A stretch of DNA of 33,942 bases from Chara braunii (GCA_003427395.1 BFEA01000390.1:1039418-1073359); one strand, 5' to 3'; shown: positions 17,858 to 27,242, numbered from the stretch's first letter. Notes: generated from the letters alone by a model not told the origin. A program made the numbers and translations.

Positions 17858-18922
17858 GGCCGGATAATGCTAAGGTGGCCATCATACGTGACTGGCCCAA
17901 ACCTCAGACTGTTACTGCGGTCAGATCGTTTTTGGGGATGACAGGCTACTATCGTCCGTTTGTTAAGAACTATAGTACTATAGCTTCCCCATTAACAGAT
18001 CTAACTCGACTTGACACCCCTTGGGAGTGGACTGAAGAGTGTGAGGCGACCTTCAGGAAACTGAAGTATGCCCTAACCCACTATGAAGTTCTCAAACTTC
18101 CTGATCCTGATAAACCCTTTGTTGTGACCACAAACGCCAGCCAATATGGCACAGGCGCGGTCCTTGCGCAAAAGGAGGAGCCAAAGTTGAGACCAATCGA
18201 GTCTAGCTAAGTCCACATATGTGCGTGAGCTCAATGCCCTATACAGAGCGTTGGTTCATTGGAGACATTATCTCTTAGGCAGATTCTTCTATGCGAGTTC
18301 TGACCATGAGACCTTGCGCTGGATCAAGGCACAGCCTGTGCTCTCTGATGCACTCAAGCGACGGATACAAATGATAAACATGTATGACTATCAACTTGGT
18401 CCAATCAAGGGAGAGTACAACAAAGTGGTTGATGCATTATCTCGTTGCGCAGATTATCTGGGCGCGTTAGTTACTGAATTTGACATATCTAACGATCGAA
18501 CTCGATCATTGGTGGAAGCCTATCAACAAGATCCAGTTACGTCTGAGATCATCTGTAAATTCCAAGCGAAGGACAAAGTGACTTTGGATGAATTTACGAT
18601 GGTAGACGGCTTGTTGCGTAGTCTGTTTCAAGGTGAGTATCACGATGCAACTGGACATTTTGGTTATAAAAAGCCTTCAGCTAACTTAGTGCAAAAATTT
18701 TGGTGGCCCACTATGATGAACGATGCGAAAAAGTACCTTGAAACCTGCCAAGTTTGCCAAAGGGACAAACCTAGGACTCACGCTCCACTCGGGCTCATCA
18801 AGCCCTTGCTGATTCCTGAAGGTCCTGGTCAAATTGTGTCCATGGACTTCATGGATACTCTTGTGACCAGCAGGACTGGAAAAAAGCACATCTTCGTGAT
18901 AGTAGACCACTTTTCTAAGTAG
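17821..18922 (+). pseudogene. RT connection, RNase H and integrase N-terminus (element 3)
   Basis: In order: LGHEISADGLRPDNAKVAII and VRSFLGMTGYYRPFVKNYS (thumb/connection); RNase H with VVTTNASQYGTGAVLAQKEE, in which the first catalytic Asp is Asn; a deletion with stop at about 18208; then STYVRELNALYRALVHWRHY (Glu) and SSDHETLRWIK (Asp). The next block has IKGEYNKVVDALSRCADYLG, the HHCC domain (YHDATGHFGYKK, CQVCQRDKPRTH) and the first integrase Asp in SMDFMDTLVTSRTG, ending at VDHFSK followed by TAG. A stretch before the HHCC domain (LFLEKEGNKRLCVP-type in element 2) is missing. Confidence 0.8.
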
Positions 18923-19900
18923 GCAAGACTTGTCGCTATGCCAGAAACTGCTAAAACTGACTTTGTCATCGAACTGTTTCTCGATAATTGGGTTAGGGAT
19001 TTTGGAGTTCCTACGTCGATAGGGATGAAAGGTTTACCAGCGAACTGTGGCAAGCGACAGCTGAGCAGATGGGTACCAAGCTGCAAATGACATCAAGGAA
19101 TCACCCTGAGTCAAATGGCCAGGCAGAACAGATGAACCGGTTAGCACAGCACTTGCTTCGGCATTATATTAAGCCAAGTCAGGATGATTGGGACGAGAAG
19201 TTACCTCTCGTCGCCAACCTGTAAAACAATATTGTGCACAGTACTACTGGTACGACTCCCAACCAACTGAACCTTGGTTGGAAGCCCAAAACTACACTTA
19301 GACTTTTTGCTAACAGAAAGGCAACCCACTGCAGCACCTGGCAACATAGAGTTTGCTGTTAATTCTAAACAGATGTTGCAGCAGGTCGTCGAACATATTA
19401 GAAAGTCTCAGGATGTTGTGATTGCATCTGAGAATAAACATAGGCGGCCCTCTAACTTTCAGGTAGTTGATAGAGTCTAGGTAAAGTCATTTGAACTAGG
19501 TCAGGAGTTTGGGATTTCACGTAAACTGATACCACAGTACTTTGGGACCTGGGAGATCTTAGACATTGTAGGGGATCAACCGGATGGGCCTTCATACGTG
19601 ATTCGCATTCTTGCACACTTGCGTACGTACCGTGTTTTCCATGCATCCAAGTTGGCACCTTTCGTTGCCACAGATCAATTTCCCTCCAGAAGATCAATGT
19701 TGCCCCCAACCATGGACCGACACGTGGACATTGGCGATATCCTTGAGCACAAGCTGATGCATGTGCCTAAACCTCCAGGAAGGGGCCGACCGCCAAAGCC
19801 ACAGATGCAATGCTGTGTGCGGTTCATACATCACATTGATCCTCAAGAAGATCGGTGGTTCACAAGAGAGGAATTAATGAAGATTGCTCCCCAAATTATC
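18923..19900 (+). pseudogene. Integrase core, GPY/F domain and tail (element 3)
   Basis: After the TAG the reading continues ARLVAMPETAKTDFVIELF and NWVRDFGVPTS, then shifts; RDERFTSELWQATAEQMGT belongs to the second catalytic motif, whose leading residues are disturbed. The catalytic Glu is in NHPESNGQAEQMNR. TAA interrupts after LPLVANL (about 19221). The C-terminal part carries SENKHRRPSNFQVVDRV then TAG, QYFGTWEILDIVGDQPDGPS, YVIRILAHLRTYRVFHASKL, a GRGRPPKP linker and the tail HHIDPQEDRWFTREELMKIA before the terminal stop at about 19903. In this copy the tail stays in frame with the GPY/F module, showing the original protein end. Confidence 0.75.
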
Positions 19901-19967
19901 TGAAGTTACGAGAAAAAGCTGAAAGGGAAGCAGCCTGTTACAGAAGGACTTCTCGAAGGACTACGGA

Positions 19968-19984
19968 AGAAAAGGAGGAGGGAA
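19968..19984 (+). promoter_or_regulatory. Polypurine tract of element 3
   Basis: AGAAAAGGAGGAGGGAA immediately precedes the LTR start TGCGAGG at 19985. Confidence 0.8.
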
Positions 19985-21003
19985 TGCGAGGATTTGGGTC
20001 CTCGGAAGGCCTAAGGGGGCCCCTGCTGCAAATGTGCCCGCCCAAGCCTAACAAATCCCGAGAGGCCCTAAGCTGTCAATTTGTATTTGGGGCCCAGACA
20101 ATTTCGTCGTGCCACTTGGTTGAGGAAACACAGGCCGAGCAGCAAGGAAATTCCACGGCCTTCCAGGCCCTTCCGAAAGCACAAGCCCTGGGCGAGATTT
20201 GCAGCCTCATACACAAACAGTTCGGAGGCCCAACCAAATGAGGCCCAGTAGCTGCACCAGAGGCGCAGCATCCTGGGGCCTACCGGAAGCTTGGAGGCCC
20301 ATCCTGGGGCCTGCCGAAAGCTTCTGGGCCCAGGCCCAGACCAACCAGGCTGCGAAGGCAGGCCAACTTTTTTCCATATAAGAAGGAGTTCGCTGTCTGG
20401 CAGCTCATTCAGGCACTCGCATGCTGGTGGCAGCGCTGCTGCAGCTTATGCTCGTAGGCTACTGCTGGCGCTGAGAGGCGAGGTGCAAGGTCGCGCGGTC
20501 GTGCAGGGAGGAGGGCGCTGCTGAGGGCAGCGCCATAGCCCAGCCTTCATAGCTGGTTGGGCTTGGACTACAGTGAGGCGCAAGGGTGGTCTTCGGGTGT
20601 ACAAACAGGAAGACGTGGGGAGTAAGACGAGGAAGAGAAAGAGAAGGATGATGATGATGATGATGATGTGAGGGCACATACCAGGCGATGGTCTGCATGG
20701 GCAACATCTTCAAGTACTTCGGAGGCTGCTGACGTCAACAGTTGCATTGTCAATTAGTAGGCTAGTAGTAGTTGTGTAGGGAGTAGGCTGGGCGTCGAGC
20801 GCCAAGTAGGGAGATAGGGACTAGATACATATGTTGGTGGTGGCGAGAGCAAGCTCTAATTGACATTGGTTTTCAATGCTACGATTCTCCATTGGTGTCA
20901 TATTGGTGCAATGCTGCTTTCTGAACACTGTGATACAATATGGCTTTCAATGTGATTGCGCAATCTGTATATTGTCATTTCGCTATTGCTCATTTTCCTT
21001 GCA
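19985..21003 (+). mobile_element. 3' LTR of element 3
   Basis: It starts TGCGAGGATTTGGGTCCTCG, whose CGAGGA/TCCTCG arms form a terminal hairpin like that of LTR 8801, and ends TTTTCCTTGCA at 21003. It holds a TATA-like CATATAAG at 20375, TGACGTCA at 20730 and a GAT repeat at 20648-20667. It shares blocks with LTRs 8801 and 16339 (GGCGTCGAGCGCCA against GGCGCCGAGCGCCA; TACTTCGG before the octamer) but is too diverged to be their pair. U3 repeats CCTGGGGCCTNCCGRAAGCT at about 20272 and 20304. Confidence 0.8.
20730..20737. promoter_or_regulatory. TGACGTCA site in the element 3 LTR
   Basis: The octamer is kept about 350 bp downstream of the TATA-like box, after TACTTCGGAGGCTGC, which parallels TACTTCGGTGAGGCTGT of LTR 16339. 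Confidence 0.45.
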
Positions 21004-21040
21004 AAAGAAAATGCAAAAGGAAAATAGTTGGTTTTCTTTT

Positions 21041-21480
21041 GGGCCATGGATCTGAAATTCAGATCCATGAAGGGAATATGGCCGTTTTTGACGAGGTCAA
21101 CTCAAACGGCCAACTCCGAAATGAGTTGGCAACCCAAAATGGAAAGAAACAAAAGAAAGAAAGAAAAAAAAATTGTGCATTTGGCCCAAACGGAGGGCCA
21201 AATGCACCAAAAACTGAAAAAGTGAGCTTAGGGGCTCGAATTTGAAGCAAGGATCACCAAGGGGTAGCTTGGAATATTGTTGGCCTTGGATCTCAGCCAG
21301 ATCCAAGGCTGAAAAAGCACCGAGGCATGGGAAACTGAAAAAATTGAGAAAAAGGCCCATTAAGCCTTTCTCTCTCAAGTGGGGCTGCCCCTTGGGCATT
21401 TGGACTCAAGGGGGCAGCATTTGAAAAAGAAAAGGAGGCCAAGGGAGGCCAAGAGGCAATTTGAGTTGGTACCAACCAAG
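21041..21480. repeat. Array of short perfect inverted repeats
   Basis: At least seven hairpins or palindromes occur in 440 bp. Arms of 12 bp with a 1-nt centre lie at 21045-21069 (CATGGATCTGAA). A nested pair, TGGCCGTTT/AAACGGCCA with TTGAC/GTCAA inside, lies at 21079-21112. GCCAACTC/GAGTTGGC lies at 21109-21130. GTGCATTTGGCCC/GGGCCAAATGCAC lies at 21175-21207. GCCTTGGATCT/AGATCCAAGGC lies at 21283-21309. GCTGCCCCTTG/CAAGGGGGCAGC (one bulge) lies at 21384-21418. GTTGGTACCAAC lies at 21465-21476. No coding signal is seen. Confidence 0.85.
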
Positions 21481-21619
21481 CGGACTACATGTACTTGGGC
21501 AAAATGAGGGTCGGGTACCCCTGGAGGGGGCTAGTGGTGGGTTTTGCCTTGGGGGTACCTCGATTCACTTGGAGGCACATGGGGAGGCTCATGGGCTGGC
21601 CGATACTCCGGTTTCAGCC

Positions 21620-21627
21620 TACATAAG
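21620..21627 (+). promoter_or_regulatory. TATA-like box downstream of hairpin array
   Basis: TACATAAG is followed by CTGAGGGAGCAGCC. It is placed after the hairpin array as in the LTRs and at 25622 and 27235. A GTGAGT donor-like site follows at 21953, so a non-coding first exon of about 300 bp is possible. No protein is evident. Confidence 0.3.
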
Positions 21628-21971
21628 CTGAGGGAGCAGCCCCCCACACTCACATTTGCGTGAGGTGTGCCCATGCTGCCCAAGTGAGCTCATAGGAGCA
21701 CTTCTCTCACTTGGAGTGAGAAGAGGGGAACCCCTACCAGTTTGGGAGCTTAGAGGAGATTGTGGACTAGTGTGAGGAGCTCTAGAGGCTGGTGGTAGTG
21801 AGGCTGGCCTAGGAAGGTGATAGGAGTTTGCCATCATCAGGAAGGGACTGAGGAGGAGGGATGAGAAGGGCTTGAGGAAGAAGGGAGCCATAACTAAGTG
21901 AAGGAGAAAGCATCATCAAGATTGGTACTTCAACTCCAAGATACTAGAAGAGGTGAGTGGAAAGAAGGAGA

Positions 21972-21975
<4 letters not shown>

Positions 21976-22004
<29 letters not shown>

Positions 22005-22146
22005 CCTTTTTTTTTTTTTTTTTTTTTTTCTCCTTTTCTTTTTCCTTCTTTTTTTTCTTTATTTTTTTCTTCTCCTCCTCCTCCTTCTTCTTCTTCTTCT
22101 CCTTCCTTTTCTTCCCTTTCTTCCCCCCCTCCTCCTACTCCTCCAT
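21976..22146 (+). repeat. Long polypyrimidine tract
   Basis: About 170 bp of almost pure T/C: two long T runs to about 22029, then mixed TTC/CTC motifs, interrupted by only one or two A. Apparent Phe/Leu-rich or Glu/Lys/Gly-rich frames here are artefacts. Such tracts can form triplex DNA. Confidence 0.9.
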
Positions 22147-22270
22147 GTCCCCTCATCTACATTCCCTTTTGTTCTTCGTCCTCATTTTTTCTCTCTCCAT
22201 GGGTACTTTCCAAAGCATAGAGTAGGTAGTAGGGGGTTTTGTCACTAGTCTTCCTATGGGCTCATCCTCC

Positions 22271-23290
22271 ACTCCCATGTAAATCGTCACTTTCCATTTT
22301 GTGATTTCATGCATAAGAGTGAGTTTCACTCACTCTCCCTTCACTTTCTCTCCATTTCTTCACTTGGTAGTAAATCGCAACTTCGGTTTGTGCTCATTCT
22401 CATTCTAGTGTTTTGGATGATCTTTCACTCTTGTTTTTTCCATTCCTTCACTCCCATGTGAATCGTCACTTTCCATTTGGTGATTTCATGCATGACAGTG
22501 AGTTTCACTCACTCTCTCTTCACTTTCTCTCCATTTCTTCACTTGGTAGTAAATCGCAACTTTGTTTTATGCTCATTCTAGTGTTTTGGATGATCTTTCA
22601 CTCTTGTTTTGTTTATTCCTTCACTCCCATGTGAATCGCCATTTTCCATTTTATGATTTCATGCATGAGAGTGAGTACTCACTCTCCCTTCACTTTCTCT
22701 CCATTTCTTCACTTGGTAGTAAATCGCAACTTTGGTTTATGCTCATTCTAGTGTTTTGGAGGATCTTTCACTATTGTTTTGTCCATTCCTTCACTCCCAT
22801 GTGAATCGTCACTTTCCATTTTGTGATTTCATGCATGAGAATGAATCACTCGCTCTCCTTTCACTTTCTCTCCATTTCTTCACTTGGTAATAGATCGCAA
22901 CTTTGGTTTGTGCTCATTCTAGTGTTTTGGATGATCTTTCACTCTTGTTTTGTCCATTCCTTCACTCCCATGTGAATCGCCACTTTCCATTTTGTGATTT
23001 CATGCCTGAGAGTGAGTTTCAAAACTCACTCTCCCTTCACTTTCTCTCCATTTCTTCACTTGGTAGTAAATCGCAACTTTGGTTTGTGTTCATTGTAGTG
23101 TTTTGGATGATCTTCCACTCTTGTTTTGTCCATTCCTTCACTCTAATGTAAATCGTCACTTTCCATTTTGTGATTTCATGCATGAGAGAGTTTCACTCTC
23201 TCCTCTTTCACTTTCTCTCCATTTCTTCACTTAGTAGTAAATCGCAACTTTGGTTTATGCTCATTCTAGTGTTTGGATGATATTTCACTC
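22271..23290 (+). repeat. Satellite-like array A, about 175-bp units, six copies
   Basis: The anchor ACTCCCATGT begins at 22271, 22450, 22623, 22793, 22964 and (variant) 23140, giving periods of 170-179 bp. Each unit contains AATCGTCACTTTCCATTT, TTCACTTGGTAGTAAATCGC, AGTGTTTTGGATGATCTTTC and TTTTGTCCATTCC. Copies are very similar. The period is not a multiple of three and frames break, so it is not coding. Confidence 0.92.
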
Positions 23291-24870
23291 ATGCCTTATC
23301 AATTCTTGCACTTGGTGATAATCCGATTCATCCTTGGTTGTTCCACTAGTCTTATGCATATGTTTCCCCTTGTCACACTCATGCTTTGTCCATTCCTTGC
23401 ACCTTGTGATAGTCCAATTCTTCCCTAGCTGTTCAACTTGTGAAATGCACGAGTTTTCCCTTGTCACACCCATGCTTTGTCCATTCCTTGCCCTTGGTGG
23501 TAGTCCGATTCTTCCCTAGTTGTTCAACTTATGTTGCATGATTTTCCCTTGTGGCACTCATGCTTTGTCCATTCCTTGCACTTGGTGATAGTCTGATTCT
23601 TCCCTAGCCGTTCAAATTGTGAAATGCACGAGTTTTCCCTTGTCACACTCAGACCTTGTCCATTCCTTCCACTTGGTGATAGTACGATCCTTCCCTAGCC
23701 GTTCAACTTGTGAAATGCATGTGTTTCCCTTGTCACACTCATGTTTTGTTCGTTCCTTGCACTTGGTGATAGTCCGATTCTTCCCTAACTGTTCAACTTG
23801 TGAAATGCGTGAGTTTTCCTTTGTCACACCTATGCTTTGTCCATTCCTTGCACTTGGGGATAGTCAAATTCTTCCCTAGATGTTCAACTTGTATAGTGCA
23901 CGAGTTTTCCCTTGTCACATTCATACTCACACCTATGCTTTGTCCATTCCTTGCACTTGGGGATAGTCCAATTCTTCCCTAGATGTTCAACTTGTATAGT
24001 GCACGAGTTTTCCCTTGTCNAATTCTTCCCTAGATGTTCAACTTGTATAGTGCACGAGTTTTCCCTTGTCACATTCATACTCACACCTATGCTTTGTCCA
24101 TTCCTTGCACTTGGGGATAGTCCAATTCTTCCCTAGATGTTCAACTTGTATAGTGCACGAGTTTTCCCTTGTCGCATTCATACTTTGTCCATTCCTTGCA
24201 CTTAGTGATAGTCTGATTCTTCCCTAGCAGTTCAACTTGTGAAATGCATGAATTTTCACATGTCACACTCGTCCTTTGTTTATTCCTTGCACTTGGTGAT
24301 AGTCTGATTTTTCCCTAGCTGTTCAACTTGTGAGAATATGTTTTTCCTTGTCACACCCATGCTTTGTCCATTCCTTGCACTTGGTGATAGTCTGATTTTT
24401 CCCTAGATGTTTAACTTGTGAAATGCATGGGTTTTCCCTTGTCACACTCATGCTTTGTCCATTCCTTGCACTTGGTGATAGTCTGATTCTTCCCTAGCTA
24501 TTCAACTTGTGAAATGCATGAGTTTTCCCTTGTCACACTCATGCTTTGCCCATTCCTTGCACTTAGTGATACTCTGATTCTTCCCTAGCTGTTCAACTTA
24601 GGAAATGCATGTGTCTTCCCTTGTCACACTCATGCTTTGTTCATTCCTTGCACTTGGTGATAGTCTGATTCTTCCCTAGTTGTTCAACTTGTGTGGAGCA
24701 TGTGCTTTCCCTTGTCACACTCATGCCTTGTTCATTCCTTGCACTTGGTGATAGTCCAATACCTTCCTAGCGTTTCAACTGTGAGATGCAATTGTTTTTC
24801 CCTTGTCCTGCCTATATTTTTGTCAATTCCTTGCACTTGGTGATAGTCCAATTCTTCCCTAGTTAATCAA
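23290..24870 (+). repeat. Satellite-like array B, about 92-bp units, about 17 copies
   Basis: The unit contains TTTGTCCATTCCTTGCACTT, GGTGATAGTCYGATTCTTCC, CTAGCTGTTCAACTTGTG and AAATGCATGAGTTTTCCCTT. Copies with an extra ACTCACACCTATG-type extension cluster at 23903-24130. Array B shares the CAYTC...TTTGTCCATTCCTT block with array A, so the arrays look related. A single N sits at 24020. Confidence 0.92.
24020..24020. other. Unresolved base / probable assembly join
   Basis: The N interrupts array B out of phase. The sequence after it restarts in the middle of a unit, and the block on its left (including the unusual 'CATACTCACACC' extension) is repeated almost exactly on its right. Confidence 0.7.
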
Positions 24871-25621
24871 CTTGACACATACATGGCTTAGCGAGACCCC
24901 CGTGTTCTAATAATGTTGTTGATGATGTTTTTGTTTGTAATACTGTTGTTGCTGCTGCTGATGCCTGACCAAGCCCCTTGCTGTTGCTGCTGCTGAAAAG
25001 TTCATGGCCGATGTCGGGGCAAATACCCTGACAAGGCTATTTGCCAGGGTTTTTCAACGTCGGATGCTGTCCGACTCTTTCGTTAAATTGAAGGACTTGA
25101 TGAGACTAACGTTTGCCAGAAGTTTATTCAGACCTGACCTATGACTGACAGACTAGAAGTTTTCGAACGCTAGTCCGAACGCATGTGGCGTCCAGGAGTA
25201 ATGGATGTGAATGGTAATGCTTCGCTTTTGTCGAAACCGCAGGACTATGCGGACGTGGGAACGGTAAAACTAAACCTATTCTACCTAAAATAGTGTCGCG
25301 CGGCTGCTCAGCCGCGCAATTCAGGGCCTAAGTGGGCTAAAAAGGGGGATGCGCCAGGTATAGGGCCGCGACGAAGGAGGAATAAGAAGTTTTTTTTTTC
25401 TGGACCGCAGGGGTTGACATCGAGCCAGGGGGTTGATAGGCCGATGTCGAGATCACGCGGCCAACTGTTAGGGAAGGGCCTGCCAGCAAAGCCTAATAGG
25501 CTTCGGGCAGGCGGGGTCTGTTAGGCCACATGCAGGCAGGGCCTGTAGGGCCTGCGAGGCCATAGGCAGGTGGGGCCTGCAAAGCCCTGATATGGGGGAC
25601 AACGATTGGGTGAGCTCTTCT
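24871..25621. other. Unassigned DNA with hairpins
   Basis: No gene is seen. It includes a TGC/TTG triplet-rich stretch (24910-25000) and the inverted repeats GCAAATA/TATTTGC (about 25019-25044), GTCGGA/TCCGAC (about 25061) and GCGCGGCT-GCTC-AGCCGCGC (25298-25317). A GGCCTG-rich stretch (25477-25590) recalls the 1-150 repeat. It leads into the TATA box at 25622. Confidence 0.6.
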
Positions 25622-25761
25622 TATAAAAGAGCAGCTCCTATCACTGTCGTGATAAGAGCTAGCCTAGTAGATTAGAGTGTCAAACTCTCACCCGACAGAA
25701 ACCGGGATCGAATCTGGCGTGCTGCTCCCTTGGGCTAGCTCCTTTTGGAGCTGCCCTTTTT
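25622..25761 (+). ncRNA. tRNA-like Pol III unit (tRNA pseudogene or SINE head)
   Basis: The signals stand at tRNA-gene spacing. TATAAAAG (25622) lies 31 bp upstream of the predicted 5' end. An A-box-like TAGCCTAGTAG lies at 25660-25670. A B-box-like GGATCGAATCT (9 of 11 matches to GGTTCGANTCC) lies at 25705-25715, 45 bp after the A box as in a tRNA. T4 and T5 runs follow at 25743 and 25757. An AGAG/CTCT stem brackets a 7-nt loop where the anticodon arm belongs. The T stem and acceptor stem do not pair well, so a working tRNA is unlikely. Confidence 0.35.
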
Positions 25762-25769
25762 GAAGGGGT

Positions 25770-25822
25770 GCGGTCGATTTTGGCCGCCCGATCTTGAAGA
25801 TCGCGCGACCGAGATCGACCGC
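25770..25822. repeat. Nested inverted repeat between the two tRNA-like units
   Basis: Outer arms GCGGTCGAT (25770-25778) and ATCGACCGC (25814-25822) enclose CGATCTT-G-AAGATCG (25789-25803), both perfect. AGCTCC-TTTT-GGAGCT lies just upstream at 25738. Confidence 0.85.
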
Positions 25823-25889
25823 GCAAGTGAGCATGACCCCTGCGCAAAGATGACATGTACAAATCGAGAAAAAATAATAAAAAACATAA

Positions 25890-25990
25890 AATAAAATTTT
25901 TCAAAGTCCGTTGGGACTCGAACCCAGGTCTGCATTTCAACAATTCGTGGGGTGTCCCACAAAGTGGTCATTGGCTAAGGCCAACGGGGC
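25890..25990 (-). ncRNA. tRNA-like element with perfect B box (minus strand)
   Basis: On the minus strand an A-box-like TGGCCTTAGCC (25983-25973) is followed 59 bp later by GGTTCGAGTCC (25924-25914), a perfect B-box consensus. The T arm TGGG-TTCGAGT-CCCA pairs. The mid-region TTTGTGG/CCACGAA forms an anticodon-like stem. TTTT runs follow within 25 bp. The 5' and 3' ends do not form a proper acceptor stem. The long A-B spacing fits a Ser/Leu-type variable arm or a SINE. Confidence 0.35.
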
Positions 25991-26449
25991 AAGAAGAAAA
26001 AAAAAAACTAAAAAACTGAAAAACTAAAAAACGTCACCTGACGCCCTTGGAAGTGCCTGGGGCACCTCAGCCCCAGTATACGTGACAGCGCCCGTTTTAA
26101 ACGGGCGACCGTTTTTAGGTGAGTTCGCTTTTTAAATTTCCTTTTTTTTTCTTTTTTTTTTTCTTTGGATTTTTTTCTTTTAGACTTTGTTTTAGATTTT
26201 CTTTAGTTGGATTTTGTTTTTGTTTTTAGACTTTCTTTTTTGTCTTTTGTTCGTAGTTTTACTAGGAGTGTCCGTTCGTCGAAACGAACGGGCTGACTTG
26301 TTGTAATGGGATGTGCAAAATAAGATGTATCTGCCGCGGTACATGGCTACCTCCGGGCATGGGTTTTGGGACCTTGTACTTGAGTTACGAGGGACTCTCT
26401 GCATACGCTTTGGGGTGGTCCATTCGCGACGAATGGTCGCGACCACTGC

Positions 26450-26450
<1 letters not shown>

Positions 26451-26523
<73 letters not shown>
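26451..26523. repeat. (GA)n microsatellite
   Basis: About 36 uninterrupted GA dinucleotides followed by a G run. Confidence 0.98.
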
Positions 26524-26526
<3 letters not shown>

Positions 26527-27000
26527 GGGGGGGATCCTACCTGGAGATGACCCCCTCCAACGAATGGGCAGCAGCAGGAGTGGGTGCTCGTGTTGAACGG
26601 GCAACCTTTCGTCCACGTAATTTTTTTTTTATTTTTTTTTTTTTTAATTATTCCTCTGATGTCGTCCGATTTCAAGAACGGGCTGCAACACTCAACAGCG
26701 CCCGAACCTTGCACTGTTTGCGGCCGGGTGCGGGCGCGTGTTGCAGTATGGGGGAGAAGCCCCTGTTGAGCCCGACTCTAGCCCAACCGTAGTGACCCTT
26801 GGGCCGCCTGTTCGTTGCTAAGCAACGGGCTGGCCCTCACAAAGAAACAAGGGGGTGGGTAGGGAAGAGAGAAAAAAAAAAAACAATAATGAGTAACGGC
26901 CACGTACGTGGCCGCAGGTTCAGAATAGATACAGGGGGCAGGGTGAAGAAGAAAAGGGAAAGAAAGGAAGGGGAAAAACGGGGTAACAACCACGAAGGTG

Positions 27001-27026
27001 CAGCCCCTAGAAGCTTCTAGGGGCTG
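27001..27026. repeat. 26-bp perfect palindrome
   Basis: CAGCCCCTAGAAG (27001-27013) is followed directly by its exact reverse complement (27014-27026), with no spacer. The core is AAGCTT. Confidence 0.95.
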
Positions 27027-27234
27027 ATGGGACTGTGAAAATGGTTTGATACAGCCACTTTTGAGGCTGAGCCTGGCCAGGGGTGGCGGTCGGATGCATT
27101 ACCAAAGCTTGGTGCTTTATGTTCCTAGTGGAACATCAAGATTCCCAGCCCTTGATCAAAGTTTAGATCCAGGGCCAGGCTCAACCCCGTTTTTTGGTTG
27201 AGCCTCAAGTGGCTGACCACCACTCCGGCCCAAC

Positions 27235-27242
27235 TATAAAAG
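27235..27242 (+). promoter_or_regulatory. TATA box downstream of palindrome-dense tract
   Basis: TATAAAAG is a strong plant TATA match, preceded by CCGGCCCAAC. It is followed by hairpins (27271 and 27284) and then by GC-rich degenerate repeats. No open reading frame with recognisable content follows. Confidence 0.45.

Larger units (their letters stand above)
17246..21003 (+). mobile_element. Element 3: 5'-truncated Ty3/gypsy retrotransposon
   Basis: It begins inside RT, fused to the truncated LTR of element 2, and runs through RNase H, integrase, polypurine tract and a full 3' LTR. Gag, protease, primer site and 5' LTR are absent. Its coding sequence is clearly related to element 2 but diverged, and its LTR shares only blocks with the LTRs of element 2. 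It is therefore a separate subfamily member. The simplest history is a deletion joining two neighbouring elements. Confidence 0.85.

Noticed and set aside
8796-21008. 5-bp target-site duplication around the composite element
   Set aside because: AAAAA on the left and AAAGA on the right are low-complexity and not identical.
21898-22248. Phe/Leu-rich membrane protein on the plus strand
   Set aside because: The frame is a by-product of the polypyrimidine tract. Equivalent Glu/Lys/Gly-rich frames exist on the other strand.
22271-24870. CRISPR array
   Set aside because: The repeats are contiguous, 92-175 bp long and lack unique spacers of uniform size. The setting is eukaryotic, with no cas genes.
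25653-25725. Functional tRNA gene
   Set aside because: A/B box spacing fits, but the T stem and acceptor stem do not pair and the anticodon loop lacks the expected U33. It is kept only as a tRNA-like unit.
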